From: a bacterium
Lineage (GTDB): Bacteria; UBP14; UBA6098; 4484-93
Assembly (NCBI GenBank): GCA_021158465.1
Contig: JAGGUN010000028.1
Location: 62,001 to 126,000 of the forward strand
Direction of reading: 5' to 3'
DNA length: 64,000 nt
The notes below the pieces were generated by a model. The model was given only the letters and a program-made list of their open reading frames with translations, did not search any database and had not been told where the DNA came from. Positions within the stretch are counted from its first letter, which is position 1. Every line of letters begins with the position of its first letter. Both the position numbers and the translations under genes were made by a program. Shown piece by piece: positions 52,906 through 61,765 of the stretch.

Positions 52906-55242
52906 ATGGCAGACACGATAGAAGTCTACACGGTGTTGCCGGTGCTTCCGTTGAGGGAGCGTGTTGTTTTTCCGAACACGATACATCCTCTGATAGTTGG
53001 CAGGGAGCGTTCGGTTGCTGCTCTACAGGAGTCCCTTATGATGGACAAGCAACTGCTCTTGCTGACCCAGAGGGACCCCTCGAAGGATGCTGTCAAGAGC
53101 TCCGACCTCTATCGCATTGGAACGGTCGCCTCCATCGAGCAGGTGATAAGGCTTCCGAAAGGAGGGATAAAGGTTCTGGTTGAGGGGGTGGTCCGTGCGA
53201 AGGTTCTGCGTTTCAGAGACAGAGGGGATTTTCTCGAGGCTCGGGTTTCTATTCTCGAGCGTAGCGGTTCCTCCCGTGATGTGGAGGAAGAGGCTTTATC
53301 GAGGAAGGCGAGGAAGCTGTTTGATGAATACCTCTCGCTCAACCAGGATATACCTGCCGAGGTTCACTACACAATCTCCAGAGAAAAGGATAGACAACGG
53401 GTCGCTGACCTCATCTCAACATACCTTGAGACAAGCCCAAAGAACCAGCAAAAGCTCTTGGAGGCGAAAAGCCTCCGGAAACAGTTGGAGATGCTCCTTA
53501 TCTTCCTCAGGCAGGAGATTGAGATAGTTAAGATGGAGAGGGAGATAGATTCAAGGCTTAAGGATGGGCTTGAGAGTTCGCAGAGGGAATTTATACTTGA
53601 GCAGAAGCTTCGGGAGATACAGAAAGAGCTCGGGAGGAGTGCAAACGAGCCTCCTTACATTGCTGATTACGAGAAGAGGCTATCTGACCCTCGCTATCCG
53701 GAGTTAGTAAGGAAGAGGGTACAGGAGGAGCTGGTTCGGCTGAAGCTTATGCATCCGACTTCTGCTGAGGCTGATGTTTCGAGGACATACATCGAGACGC
53801 TGCTTGAGCTGCCTTGGGGGATATACTCGGAGGATCTGCTCGATCTCGAGAGGGCACGCGACCTGCTCGAAAAGAGCCATTATGGACTTGCCGATGTCAA
53901 GGAGAGGTTGATAGAGAAGATCGCCGTTATGAAGTTATCGGGGAGGGTATCCGGCTCCATTCTGACGCTTGTTGGTCCTCCCGGTGTAGGGAAGACATCG
54001 CTTGGGCGGGCTGTTGCGAATGCACTCGGTAGGAGGTTTGTCCGGATGTCTCTTGGAGGGGTGTCCGACGAGGCGGAGATACGTGGACACAGGAGGACTT
54101 ATGTTGGCGCGCTACCGGGACGGATTATATCTATGGTGAAGCGTGCAGGGACAATGAATCCAGTGATACTGCTGGACGAGGTGGACAAGCTGACCAGGGG
54201 TGTTCAGGGGGATCCTGCGGCTGCTCTGCTCGAGGTGCTTGACCCGGAACAGAACAGTGGGTTCGTCGACAACTACCTCGCCATAGAGTTTGACCTGTCC
54301 TCCGTCCTGTTCATTACCACTGCAAACACTACGGCGGGAATACCTCCTTCCCTTCTTGATAGGATGGAACTCCTCCGTCTACCAGGATACTCAGACTACG
54401 AGAAACTCAATATTGCAAAGCGGTTTCTTGTTCCCAAAAGCAAGGAAAAGGTGGGGCTTTCGGATTACGATATACGGTTCACCGACGGGGCGATAAACTG
54501 CATCATCCGTGGGTACACCAGGGAGGCAGGCGTCAGGGAGCTTGAGCGGAAGATAGGTTCTATTATGAGGAAGATAGCAAAGCAGATAGTATCAGGGAAG
54601 GGTTTTCCTGATAAGTTCTCTGTGACGGCAAGGATGGTAAGGCAGTATCTCGGTCCACCACCGTATCGAGAAGATGACTTCGAGAGACCTCTTATTCCTG
54701 GTGAGGCTTTGGGGCTTGCTTGGACCCCTGTTGGTGGTGAAGTTTTGACTGTTGAGGCTGCCATTGTGAACAGGAAGGACCCTCTCCTCCTGACCGGTTC
54801 CCTCGGTGATGTTATGAAAGAGTCTGCTCAGGCGGCGTTATCCTACATCAAGTCGAGAGGAAGAGATTTTGGGTTACCGCTGGAAAAACTTGATGGGAAG
54901 ACGGTCCATATCCATATTCCTGAGGGGGCGATTCCCAAGGATGGACCGTCTGCCGGTGTGACCATCGTCTCTGCCATATTTTCTCTTCTTCGCGGCGTCC
55001 CCAATCCGTCGAGCCTGGCAATGACGGGGGAGATAACCCTCTCTGGTAGGGTGCTCCCCGTTGGTGGGATACCCGAAAAACTGCTCGCTGCCAGGCGGCA
55101 TGGTATCAGGAACATCATTGTTCCCGAGGGAAACCGCCCAGATGTTAGGAAGATGAAGAAAAGGGTTCTTAGGGGTGTCAATATTCACTATGTAAGAACT
55201 ATGAAAGAGGTAATCGCTCTCTTGAGGGGGAGAGGTAAGTGA
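52906..55242 (+). CDS. lon: ATP-dependent protease Lon
   Basis: The 778-residue Lon protease. Its N-terminal substrate domain starts LPVLPLRERVVFPNTIHPL. The AAA+ module has Walker A GPPGVGKTSLG (about 356) and VILLDEVDKL. The protease domain has catalytic Ser in PKDGPSAGVT (about 680) and Lys in GGIPEKLLAARR (about 723). It is the full family length and lies directly beside the origin region. Its TGA overlaps the GTG start of the next gene (GTGA). Confidence 0.97.
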   Translation: MADTIEVYTVLPVLPLRERVVFPNTIHPLIVGRERSVAALQESLMMDKQLLLLTQRDPSKDAVKSSDLYRIGTVASIEQVIRLPKGGIKVLVEGVVRAKVLRFRDRGDFLEARVSILERSGSSRDVEEEALSRKARKLFDEYLSLNQDIPAEVHYTISREKDRQRVADLISTYLETSPKNQQKLLEAKSLRKQLEMLLIFLRQEIEIVKMEREIDSRLKDGLESSQREFILEQKLREIQKELGRSANEPPYIADYEKRLSDPRYPELVRKRVQEELVRLKLMHPTSAEADVSRTYIETLLELPWGIYSEDLLDLERARDLLEKSHYGLADVKERLIEKIAVMKLSGRVSGSILTLVGPPGVGKTSLGRAVANALGRRFVRMSLGGVSDEAEIRGHRRTYVGALPGRIISMVKRAGTMNPVILLDEVDKLTRGVQGDPAAALLEVLDPEQNSGFVDNYLAIEFDLSSVLFITTANTTAGIPPSLLDRMELLRLPGYSDYEKLNIAKRFLVPKSKEKVGLSDYDIRFTDGAINCIIRGYTREAGVRELERKIGSIMRKIAKQIVSGKGFPDKFSVTARMVRQYLGPPPYREDDFERPLIPGEALGLAWTPVGGEVLTVEAAIVNRKDPLLLTGSLGDVMKESAQAALSYIKSRGRDFGLPLEKLDGKTVHIHIPEGAIPKDGPSAGVTIVSAIFSLLRGVPNPSSLAMTGEITLSGRVLPVGGIPEKLLAARRHGIRNIIVPEGNRPDVRKMKKRVLRGVNIHYVRTMKEVIALLRGRGK

Positions 55243-55967
55243 AAGGGGTAGTTCTCTCTGGTGGAATGGGTGTCAGGCTCCGTCCCCTGACCAATGTTCT
55301 GAATAAACATCTTCTGCCGGTTTATGACCGTCCTATGATATTCTTTCCGCTTCAAACCCTTGCATCGTTTGGCGTAGAGGAGGTGGCGGTTGTTCTTGGT
55401 GGCAGGACTCCAGAGCTTGTCCGTGAGCTTATCGGTGATGGCAGGGCGTTCGGGTTCAAGCGAGTTGCCTTCTTCCATCAAGAGAAGCCAGCAGGCACCG
55501 CTGATGCTGTCAGGTGCTGTCAGGGGTTTCTCGGTAATGAGAAGTTTGTTGTTCTCCTTGGCGATAACATATTTCTTGGCAGTGTAACTTCCCGTCTAAG
55601 GCGCTTTGGGGAGGAAGATTCTGCTTTTACCTTGCTTGCCAGGGCAAAGAACCTTCGGGAGCTTGGGGTTGCTCGCTTCGAAGGGGGTAAACTTGTCGAG
55701 ATAGTCGAGAAGCCGGATGTTCCACCGTCTCAGTTTGCTGTGACCGGCTTTTACATCTTCCCTGGGGACGCGTTTCGCATGATGGAGGATCTTCCAGAAG
55801 ATAAGCGGGGTGAGCTTAATCTAACGGAGTTTCTCCGCCTCTACCTCGCAGAGGGTAGGCTCTCCTGGGGAATTTTCGATGGTCTTTGGCTTGATGCGGG
55901 CAGCTCTATCAAGGACTATAACGAGGCAATCCTCAAGGTTCGCTCTTTTGCGGAGGGTAGGGTTTGA
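55239..55967 (+). CDS. rfbA: Glucose-1-phosphate thymidylyltransferase-like nucleotidyltransferase
   Basis: A 242-residue sugar-phosphate nucleotidyltransferase. It has GGMGVRLRPLTNVLNKHLLPVYDRPMI (the usual G-G-x-G-T-R-L-x-P-x-T...K-x-L-L-P-V-Y-D-K-P-M), VVLLGDNIF, VEIVEKP, FAVTGFYIF, RGELNLTEF and LWLDAGS. This is the short RmlA form, making dTDP-glucose, although UTP use cannot be excluded. The start is GTG, overlapping the lon stop; its own TGA overlaps the TTG of the kinase gene. It is separate from other polysaccharide genes; rmlBCD are not in the window. Confidence 0.88.
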   Translation: MKGVVLSGGMGVRLRPLTNVLNKHLLPVYDRPMIFFPLQTLASFGVEEVAVVLGGRTPELVRELIGDGRAFGFKRVAFFHQEKPAGTADAVRCCQGFLGNEKFVVLLGDNIFLGSVTSRLRRFGEEDSAFTLLARAKNLRELGVARFEGGKLVEIVEKPDVPPSQFAVTGFYIFPGDAFRMMEDLPEDKRGELNLTEFLRLYLAEGRLSWGIFDGLWLDAGSSIKDYNEAILKVRSFAEGRV

Positions 55968-57649
55968 GGTTCTCCCTCGGGGTAAAGATATTCCTCGGCT
56001 ATCTTGTTATTCTCGCCTTTGTTGGAGTGCTCTCCTCTGTCTATCTTTGTATCCTCTCATCGTTTGTCAGCTTGACAGAGGAGCTTCGCTCCCTTGCAGA
56101 CCGATACGCTACCCTTCGCGGGGCGGAGGAAGAGTTGGTGTCCATCCAGCAGAGCCTTATGAAAAGGAGCGTCAACGAGTCAGGAAAAGGCTTCAGCATA
56201 AAGGAAGGTTTTGCCTCTGTGGAGAGGAGTTTCGAGCGAGAGAGTAAGAGTTATAGTGCAAGAAGGGACAAGAATCTTCCCTCGATAAAAAAGCGGTTCG
56301 CGGAGTATCGTTCCTCTGTTGAGGGGTTGAGAGAGCTCGCCGATTCGGGTAGGTGGCGCGTTCTCCGTGAAAAGCTTTACGAGGGAGGAAGGACAGCTCA
56401 TCTTCTTCACCTTCTCGAGCGTTCTCCTGCCTTTGTTGAGACAAGACATGCCGTGGAGAGGTTTGAGAGCAAGCTTTCCGCCTATGTTCACTATCAGTTT
56501 TACACTCAAAATATTGCCATCCGGATAGGTAAACTGAAGGATATTGCCGTTCTTTTAAAAGAGGATTCATTATCTACTCTCATTCAGGGGGTTGAGGAGG
56601 ATGTGACTCTGGACGGCGTTGACTCTCTGTTTGCTGTCCTCCGGTGGCTTGAAGGAGAGACGATACAGGGGATAGAGGATGGAGTTTCTGCATCACAAGG
56701 GCGAGCTGCTTTTGCCAGGAGGTTCACTATAATATTCACCATAGGACTTTTCGTTATAAGCTTCCTGGTGGCTATCTTTGTCTCACGCCGTATCTCCGAG
56801 CCGATGAGGAGACTGCAGGCAGCGACTCGGTACGCGAGCAAAGGGCATTATGACAGGAAAATCCCTGTCACAAGCGATGATGAGACAGGTGAACTAACCA
56901 AGGATTTCAACAGGATGCTTGATGAGCTGGGCAAGCTCGACAGAATGAAGTCCGAGTTCGTTGCGAGCATCACCCACGACCTCAAATCCCCTCTCGCCAC
57001 TATCAAGCAGGCGGTGCAACTGTTGGAGGATGAGATACCAGGTCCTATCGGTGAGCAGCAAAGGCAGGTGCTCTCACAGATAAGCAAGAGTGTTACCAGG
57101 CTCTCCCGTTTGATAGCTGACATCCTTGACATCTCCAAGCTTGAGGCGGGCTTATTCAAGATGGAGGTTCTCCCTGTTGATGTTCCGGAGTTCCTGGATG
57201 AGATAATTGAGTCGTTTGCCACACAGGCGGAGGCGCGGGGGGTCACTATCCATAAGCAGTTCGGATTCTCGCACTTCAGGATGAAGCTGGACCCTAAGCA
57301 GATGGAGCGAGCGGTAGGGAATGTCCTCGCCAACGCAATAAAGTATACTCCGAAAGGTGGTAAGGTTACCGTTCGTGCGAGCCTTTCACCTGCTGACCTT
57401 GAGATTGCCATATCGGACACAGGGATCGGCATCCCCAAGGAGTCCGTGGAGCACATATTCGATAAGTTCTATCAGGTTCGCTCCAGTGGGGCGCGAAAAG
57501 GCTCGGGACTTGGTCTTGCGATAACGAAGGAGATAGTTGTTGCTCATGGTGGCTCTGTTCGTGTGGAGTCGGAGGAGGGTAAAGGGACAACGGTCTATCT
57601 TCTCCTGCCGAGAAGGTTCACCCCCCCTGAATCGCACCAAGCATCTTGA
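55964..57649 (+). CDS. Membrane sensor histidine kinase with HAMP domain
   Basis: A 561-residue kinase. One membrane helix at about residues 7-32, a long helical extracytoplasmic sensor (about 33-250), a second helix (about 252-275), a HAMP domain (RRISEPMRRLQAATRYASKG), HisKA with phospho-acceptor His in SITHDLKSPLATIKQAV, and HATPase boxes NVLANAIKYTP, DTGIGIPKE and GSGLGLAI. The start is TTG, overlapping the preceding stop (TTGA). No response regulator is adjacent, so it is an orphan; the NtrC-like regulator at 17.4 kb is a distant candidate partner. Its 3' end overlaps the ppx-like gene by 32 bp on the opposite strand. Confidence 0.93.
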   Translation: MRFSLGVKIFLGYLVILAFVGVLSSVYLCILSSFVSLTEELRSLADRYATLRGAEEELVSIQQSLMKRSVNESGKGFSIKEGFASVERSFERESKSYSARRDKNLPSIKKRFAEYRSSVEGLRELADSGRWRVLREKLYEGGRTAHLLHLLERSPAFVETRHAVERFESKLSAYVHYQFYTQNIAIRIGKLKDIAVLLKEDSLSTLIQGVEEDVTLDGVDSLFAVLRWLEGETIQGIEDGVSASQGRAAFARRFTIIFTIGLFVISFLVAIFVSRRISEPMRRLQAATRYASKGHYDRKIPVTSDDETGELTKDFNRMLDELGKLDRMKSEFVASITHDLKSPLATIKQAVQLLEDEIPGPIGEQQRQVLSQISKSVTRLSRLIADILDISKLEAGLFKMEVLPVDVPEFLDEIIESFATQAEARGVTIHKQFGFSHFRMKLDPKQMERAVGNVLANAIKYTPKGGKVTVRASLSPADLEIAISDTGIGIPKESVEHIFDKFYQVRSSGARKGSGLGLAITKEIVVAHGGSVRVESEEGKGTTVYLLLPRRFTPPESHQAS

Positions 57650-58496
57650 GTAGATACCCCCAGCGAACGCCTCTGGTCGAGACTGTGCAGTATGGCTCCG
57701 GGGAACAGCTGACAGCCTCGAGAATTTTCCTGTATATTGCGAGCCCGAACGGAAGAACATCAATTCTTTCCCTGGCGAACGGCAGAAGCTTTTCCAGCCT
57801 ATCCCTTGGAAGAGCCAAGAACCTTTTCTCTATCTGTTCGATGTCGGCGAGATACATCCTCGTCCCATCTATCATCTCCTCGATATACTCGTCAAGCCCG
57901 AGAAAAACTCCTGCTGCCGACGCTATATTCCCTCCAACTGCAAAGAGATGTTCTATTTTCTCTTTGTTCTTGGCGACTGCTGGCAGATACTCATCGAGGA
58001 TGGAACCACCTTCCTGCTTGACCTTCCATGCCCCTACCGGAAAGGAGAAGCATTCCTTGACGGTTTTTCCTACTCCGTATGCTATCTCGGTTGAACCTCC
58101 CCCCACATCGATTGTCATCACCGTTTCTGTGCCCTTTATGTTTTTGTTGTAGGTTGCACCAATGAACGAGAGCTTTGCCTCCTCTTTCCCTGAAATTATG
58201 TTAAGTTGCTTACCAAGGGTTTCCTCCAATAGCTGAATGAACTCTTTGTTATTGGAGAGGTTTCTTATTGCCTCTGTCCCGAAAGGGAAGAGCCTTTCCA
58301 CATTATGTCTCTTGCATGTATCCATGAAGTCTGCGATCGTTTCCTTCGCTATTTCTATTTTTTTCTGTGAGATTTTTCCTGATGCGAGCGCAACTGTGCG
58401 GAACTCCTCGTGTATTTTCCTTACACCTGTTATGTCGGAATCGACTATGAGTAGGATGAACGAGTTCGAGCCTATGTCGACCGTTGCCGCTCTCAT
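57618..58496 (-). CDS. Ppx/GppA-family exopolyphosphatase
   Basis: A 292-residue single-domain Ppx/GppA phosphatase of the actin-like ATPase fold. It has the phosphate loop [43 protein letters not shown], the second loop TIDVGGGSTEIAYG and SFPVGAWKV. It may hydrolyse polyphosphate or pppGpp. It lacks the extra C-terminal HD domain of long Ppx proteins. It overlaps the VanZ-like gene by 4 bp and the kinase gene by 32 bp (convergent). Confidence 0.9.
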   Translation of the reverse strand: MRAATVDIGSNSFILLIVDSDITGVRKIHEEFRTVALASGKISQKKIEIAKETIADFMDTCKRHNVERLFPFGTEAIRNLSNNKEFIQLLEETLGKQLNIISGKEEAKLSFIGATYNKNIKGTETVMTIDVGGGSTEIAYGVGKTVKECFSFPVGAWKVKQEGGSILDEYLPAVAKNKEKIEHLFAVGGNIASAAGVFLGLDEYIEEMIDGTRMYLADIEQIEKRFLALPRDRLEKLLPFARERIDVLPFGLAIYRKILEAVSCSPEPYCTVSTRGVRWGYLLKMLGAIQGG

Positions 58497-58849
58497 TTTT
58501 TCCTCGCTTTGACCACCAGGTAGAGGGCAAGACCGATTGCCACCCCTATGGCATCCGCAGCGATATCCTCTATGCGTGAGTGTCGCCCTGGGACAAAGCT
58601 TTGGTATAGCTCATCGAGGGCTCCAGCTCCTGTCCCGAGGAAGAGGGATAATAGAAGCACCGGAAAGCAGTATCTCCTCCTGTTTTCTAAAATCGCTCCG
58701 ATAGTCAAGAACCCGACAGGTGTATACTCTATTGTGTGGGCGAGTTTATCCTTTCCGTGCTCGAGGGGAGGGGTATGAGTTAACGAGGAGAACCCGAAGA
58801 TGAGAGCAAGGTAGAGGAAGAGTGCCACGGTAAACCGGTGTTTAGCCAT
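58493..58849 (-). CDS. VanZ-like membrane protein
   Basis: A 118-residue membrane protein with four hydrophobic helices. It has the VanZ-family pattern [33 protein letters not shown] and [29 protein letters not shown]. Members include teicoplanin-resistance VanZ, but most are of unknown function, and this one gives no sign of a resistance cluster. It overlaps uvrA by 8 bp and ppx by 4 bp. Confidence 0.87.
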   Translation of the reverse strand: MAKHRFTVALFLYLALIFGFSSLTHTPPLEHGKDKLAHTIEYTPVGFLTIGAILENRRRYCFPVLLLSLFLGTGAGALDELYQSFVPGRHSRIEDIAADAIGVAIGLALYLVVKARKK

Positions 58850-61667
58850 TTCTCAGCACCTTCTTCAGGAAGATCCCTGTGTACGAGTTAGGGTTTTGCA
58901 TTACCTCCTCTGGTGTTCCTGTGGCGATCACCCTTCCCCCTTTTTCACCTCCTTCGGGACCGAGGTCAATTATCCAGTCGGCGCACTTTATCACATCGAG
59001 GTTATGCTCGATTACGACGACGGTATTCCCCTTCTCAACGAGCCGAGAGAGGACATTAAGAAGCATCTTCACATCGGCGGAGTGCAGTCCAACAGTTGGC
59101 TCATCGAGGAAGTAGATCGTTCTTCCTGTCTCACGCTTGGATAGTTCGAGGGAGAGTTTTACCCTTTGTGCCTCGCCACCTGATAGAGTAGTTGCCGACT
59201 GACCAAGCTGGATGTAACCGAGCCCAACATCCTGGAGAATCTTGAGCTTCGAGCAGATCGCTGGGATGTTCTCGAAGAACTCTTTCGCCTCGTCGACGGT
59301 CATTCTGAGTACATCAGCGATATTCTTTCCTCTGTATCTTATCTCGAGTGTATCCGGGTTGTAGCGCTTCCCCTTGCACCTATCGCACGGAACATAGACA
59401 TCGGGTAGGAAGTGCATCTCCAATTTTATGTACCCTGCTCCACGGCAGGCTTCACATCTACCCCCTTCTACATTGAAAGAGAACCGTCCCTGTTTGTATC
59501 CCCTTGCAACGGATTCCGGCAGAGACGCAAAGAGCTGTCTTATCGGTGTGAATACCCCGGTATATGTTGCGGGGTTAGAGCGGGGCGTCCGTCCGATGGG
59601 TGACTGGTCGATATTTATTACCTTATCTATGTAAGCGAGTCCGGATAATGTCTTGTAGGGGAGCGGCTTCACCGCTGCTCGGTGTAGGTACCTCATAAGG
59701 GCGGGATAGAGTGTCTGGTTTATCAATGTGCTTTTCCCTGATCCTGACACCCCTGTCACGCAGATGAAACAGCCCAATGGTATCTTGACGGTTATATTTT
59801 TCAGGTTGTTTCCCGTTAGTCCGGAGATGACGAGGAACTTCCCGTTCCCGGGGCGTCTTGTTTTTGGAACCTCTATCCTTAGCCTTCCCGAGAGATACTG
59901 TCCTGTAACCGACTCTTTAACACGGGATACCTCCTTGGGAGTGCCGGCTGCAACAAGATACCCGCCCTCTCTTCCCGCCTTTGGTCCAAGGTCAACGACG
60001 AAGTCAGCTGATCGGATGGTCTCCTCGTCATGCTCAATCACGATTATCGTATTGCCGATGTCTCGCAGTGAGAGGAGCGTCTCGAGTAGTCTCTTGTTGT
60101 CTCGCTGGTGTAGCCCGATTGATGGCTCATCGAGGACATAGAGCACCCCGACAAGCTGTGAGCCTATCTGTGTAGCGAGATGGATCCTCTGTGCCTCACC
60201 GCTGGAGAGCGTTGATGTCTCTCTGTCAAGCGTCAGGTAATCAACCCCAACATCTACCAGGAAGCCTAGGCGGGATATTATCTCCTTCAGTATCGGGTCG
60301 GCGATGAGATGCTCCTTCTCCGTCAAGACGAGGTTCTCAAAGAACGATAGCGCACGCTTTATCGTCATTCGTGTGATCTCTTGGATGGGAACGCCGTTTA
60401 TCTTTACATTCCTTGCCTCCTGTCTTAGCCTCGACCCGTTACACTCAGGGCAGGGGTAGCGAGTCATAAACCGTTCTATCCAGCTTCTTACTTCGGGAGA
60501 TGATGTCTGGCGATACCGTCGCCTCAGATTGGGAATGACCCCCTCAAAGTTTGAGATATACTTCCCAGCGAACCTGCCGTTGGAGGAGATATACTCGAAC
60601 TCGAACAACCTGTTAGTCCCGTAAAGGATGACCCTTTTTACCTCCTCGGGTAGCGAGTTAAAGGGAGCGTTTATGTCGAAACCGAGCTCTCTTGCAAGCG
60701 TCTTCACCCTCGAATATATTCCCTTGCCGATTATCTCCCCCCAGGGGCGGACGGCACCTTTGAGGATGGACAAGCTCCCGTCCGGAACGATAAGCTCTGG
60801 GTCAAACTCATTGATAAAACCGAGCCCGGAGCAGTGTGGGCAGGCACCGTAAGGCGAATTGAAGGAGAAGAACCGTGGCTCTATCTCCTCATAGGATATC
60901 CCGCACGCGGGGCAGGCAAGCTTCTGCGAGAAAATCCTTTCCCTTTTATCGTCGGGCAGATAGAGCTTCATAAGCCCATCCGAATATCGAACAGCTGTCT
61001 CTATCGAATCGACAAGACGCCTTCTTATGCCAGGCTTTATGATCAACCTGTCAACAACTATCTCTATGGTGTGTTTCTTATTTTTGTCCAGAGAGATTTT
61101 GTCTCCAAGTTCATATATTTTACCATCCACCCTCACGCGGACGAATCCTTCCTTTGAGATGTTCGCCAGAAGGTTTTGGTATTCCCCTTTTCTCCCCCGG
61201 ACAACGGGGGAAAGGATGAAGGCTCTTGTCCCCTTCGGGAGTGAGAGGATGGCATCTGCCATATCGGATACAGACTGCTTCTCTATCTTTCTGCCGCACC
61301 TGTAGCAGTATGGGATACCGATTCTTGCAAAGAGGAGTCGCATATAGTCGTAGATCTCTGTTGCTGTTGCGACGATGGAACGAGGATTATGCGACAAGGC
61401 TCTCTGCTCGATGCATATGGCTGGGGACAGCCCCTCTATCTTATCGACATCCGGCTTGCCCATAAGCTCGAGGAACTGGCGGGCGTAAGATGAGAGCGAT
61501 TCGACATACCGCCTCTGTCCCTCGGCGTATATTGTATCGATAGCGAGCGAGCTTTTCCCTGAACCTGAGACACCTGTTATAACGACGAACTGGTTCCTTG
61601 GTATCTCGAGGTCTATATTCTTTAGATTATGCTCTCGGGCGCCCCTTATGATTATCTTGTCTTTCAT
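58842..61667 (-). CDS. uvrA: Excinuclease ABC subunit A
   Basis: The 941-residue damage sensor of nucleotide excision repair, with two ABC modules: P-loops [13 protein letters not shown] and [13 protein letters not shown], signatures [13 protein letters not shown] and [13 protein letters not shown], and Walker [12 protein letters not shown] and [11 protein letters not shown]. Two zinc-binding sites are readable (CPAC...CPHC and CEAC...CDRC). UvrB and UvrC are elsewhere. A consensus-like promoter lies 12 bp before the ATG and there is no Shine-Dalgarno, so the mRNA probably has almost no leader. Confidence 0.98.
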   Translation of the reverse strand: MKDKIIIRGAREHNLKNIDLEIPRNQFVVITGVSGSGKSSLAIDTIYAEGQRRYVESLSSYARQFLELMGKPDVDKIEGLSPAICIEQRALSHNPRSIVATATEIYDYMRLLFARIGIPYCYRCGRKIEKQSVSDMADAILSLPKGTRAFILSPVVRGRKGEYQNLLANISKEGFVRVRVDGKIYELGDKISLDKNKKHTIEIVVDRLIIKPGIRRRLVDSIETAVRYSDGLMKLYLPDDKRERIFSQKLACPACGISYEEIEPRFFSFNSPYGACPHCSGLGFINEFDPELIVPDGSLSILKGAVRPWGEIIGKGIYSRVKTLARELGFDINAPFNSLPEEVKRVILYGTNRLFEFEYISSNGRFAGKYISNFEGVIPNLRRRYRQTSSPEVRSWIERFMTRYPCPECNGSRLRQEARNVKINGVPIQEITRMTIKRALSFFENLVLTEKEHLIADPILKEIISRLGFLVDVGVDYLTLDRETSTLSSGEAQRIHLATQIGSQLVGVLYVLDEPSIGLHQRDNKRLLETLLSLRDIGNTIIVIEHDEETIRSADFVVDLGPKAGREGGYLVAAGTPKEVSRVKESVTGQYLSGRLRIEVPKTRRPGNGKFLVISGLTGNNLKNITVKIPLGCFICVTGVSGSGKSTLINQTLYPALMRYLHRAAVKPLPYKTLSGLAYIDKVINIDQSPIGRTPRSNPATYTGVFTPIRQLFASLPESVARGYKQGRFSFNVEGGRCEACRGAGYIKLEMHFLPDVYVPCDRCKGKRYNPDTLEIRYRGKNIADVLRMTVDEAKEFFENIPAICSKLKILQDVGLGYIQLGQSATTLSGGEAQRVKLSLELSKRETGRTIYFLDEPTVGLHSADVKMLLNVLSRLVEKGNTVVVIEHNLDVIKCADWIIDLGPEGGEKGGRVIATGTPEEVMQNPNSYTGIFLKKVLRNG

Positions 61668-61679
61668 TGTAAATTTTGT

Positions 61680-61708
61680 ATTATAACAAAAATATCTGCG
61701 AAATTCAA
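61680..61708 (-). promoter_or_regulatory. Promoter for uvrA
   Basis: Leftward TTGAAT (61708-61703), 17 bp, TATAAT (61685-61680). The ATG is at 61667, so transcription would begin about 6 bases before it. Confidence 0.65.
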
Positions 61709-61729
61709 GAGGTAATTGCAGTTTCCCCT

Positions 61730-61757
61730 TTGATAGGGGATGCAGGTTTGCTATTTT
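61730..61757 (+). promoter_or_regulatory. Promoter for M23 peptidase gene
   Basis: TTGATA (61730-61735), 16 bp, TATTTT (61752-61757) within TTTGCTATTTTAG, eight bp before the ATG at 61766. It resembles the promoter of the radical SAM gene (TTTGCTATCTTG) in sequence and distance. Confidence 0.5.
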
Positions 61758-61765
61758 AGGGAGCT

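Noticed and set aside
58493-58849. VanZ-like gene as glycopeptide resistance
   Set aside because: No vanHAX or other resistance gene is near; ddl at 4.7 kb is ordinary, and most VanZ-like proteins are unrelated to resistance.
55239-61667. Defence-type system among kinase, Ppx, VanZ-like and UvrA genes
   Set aside because: Each is a common housekeeping family in normal form, and no nuclease, toxin or effector domain accompanies them.
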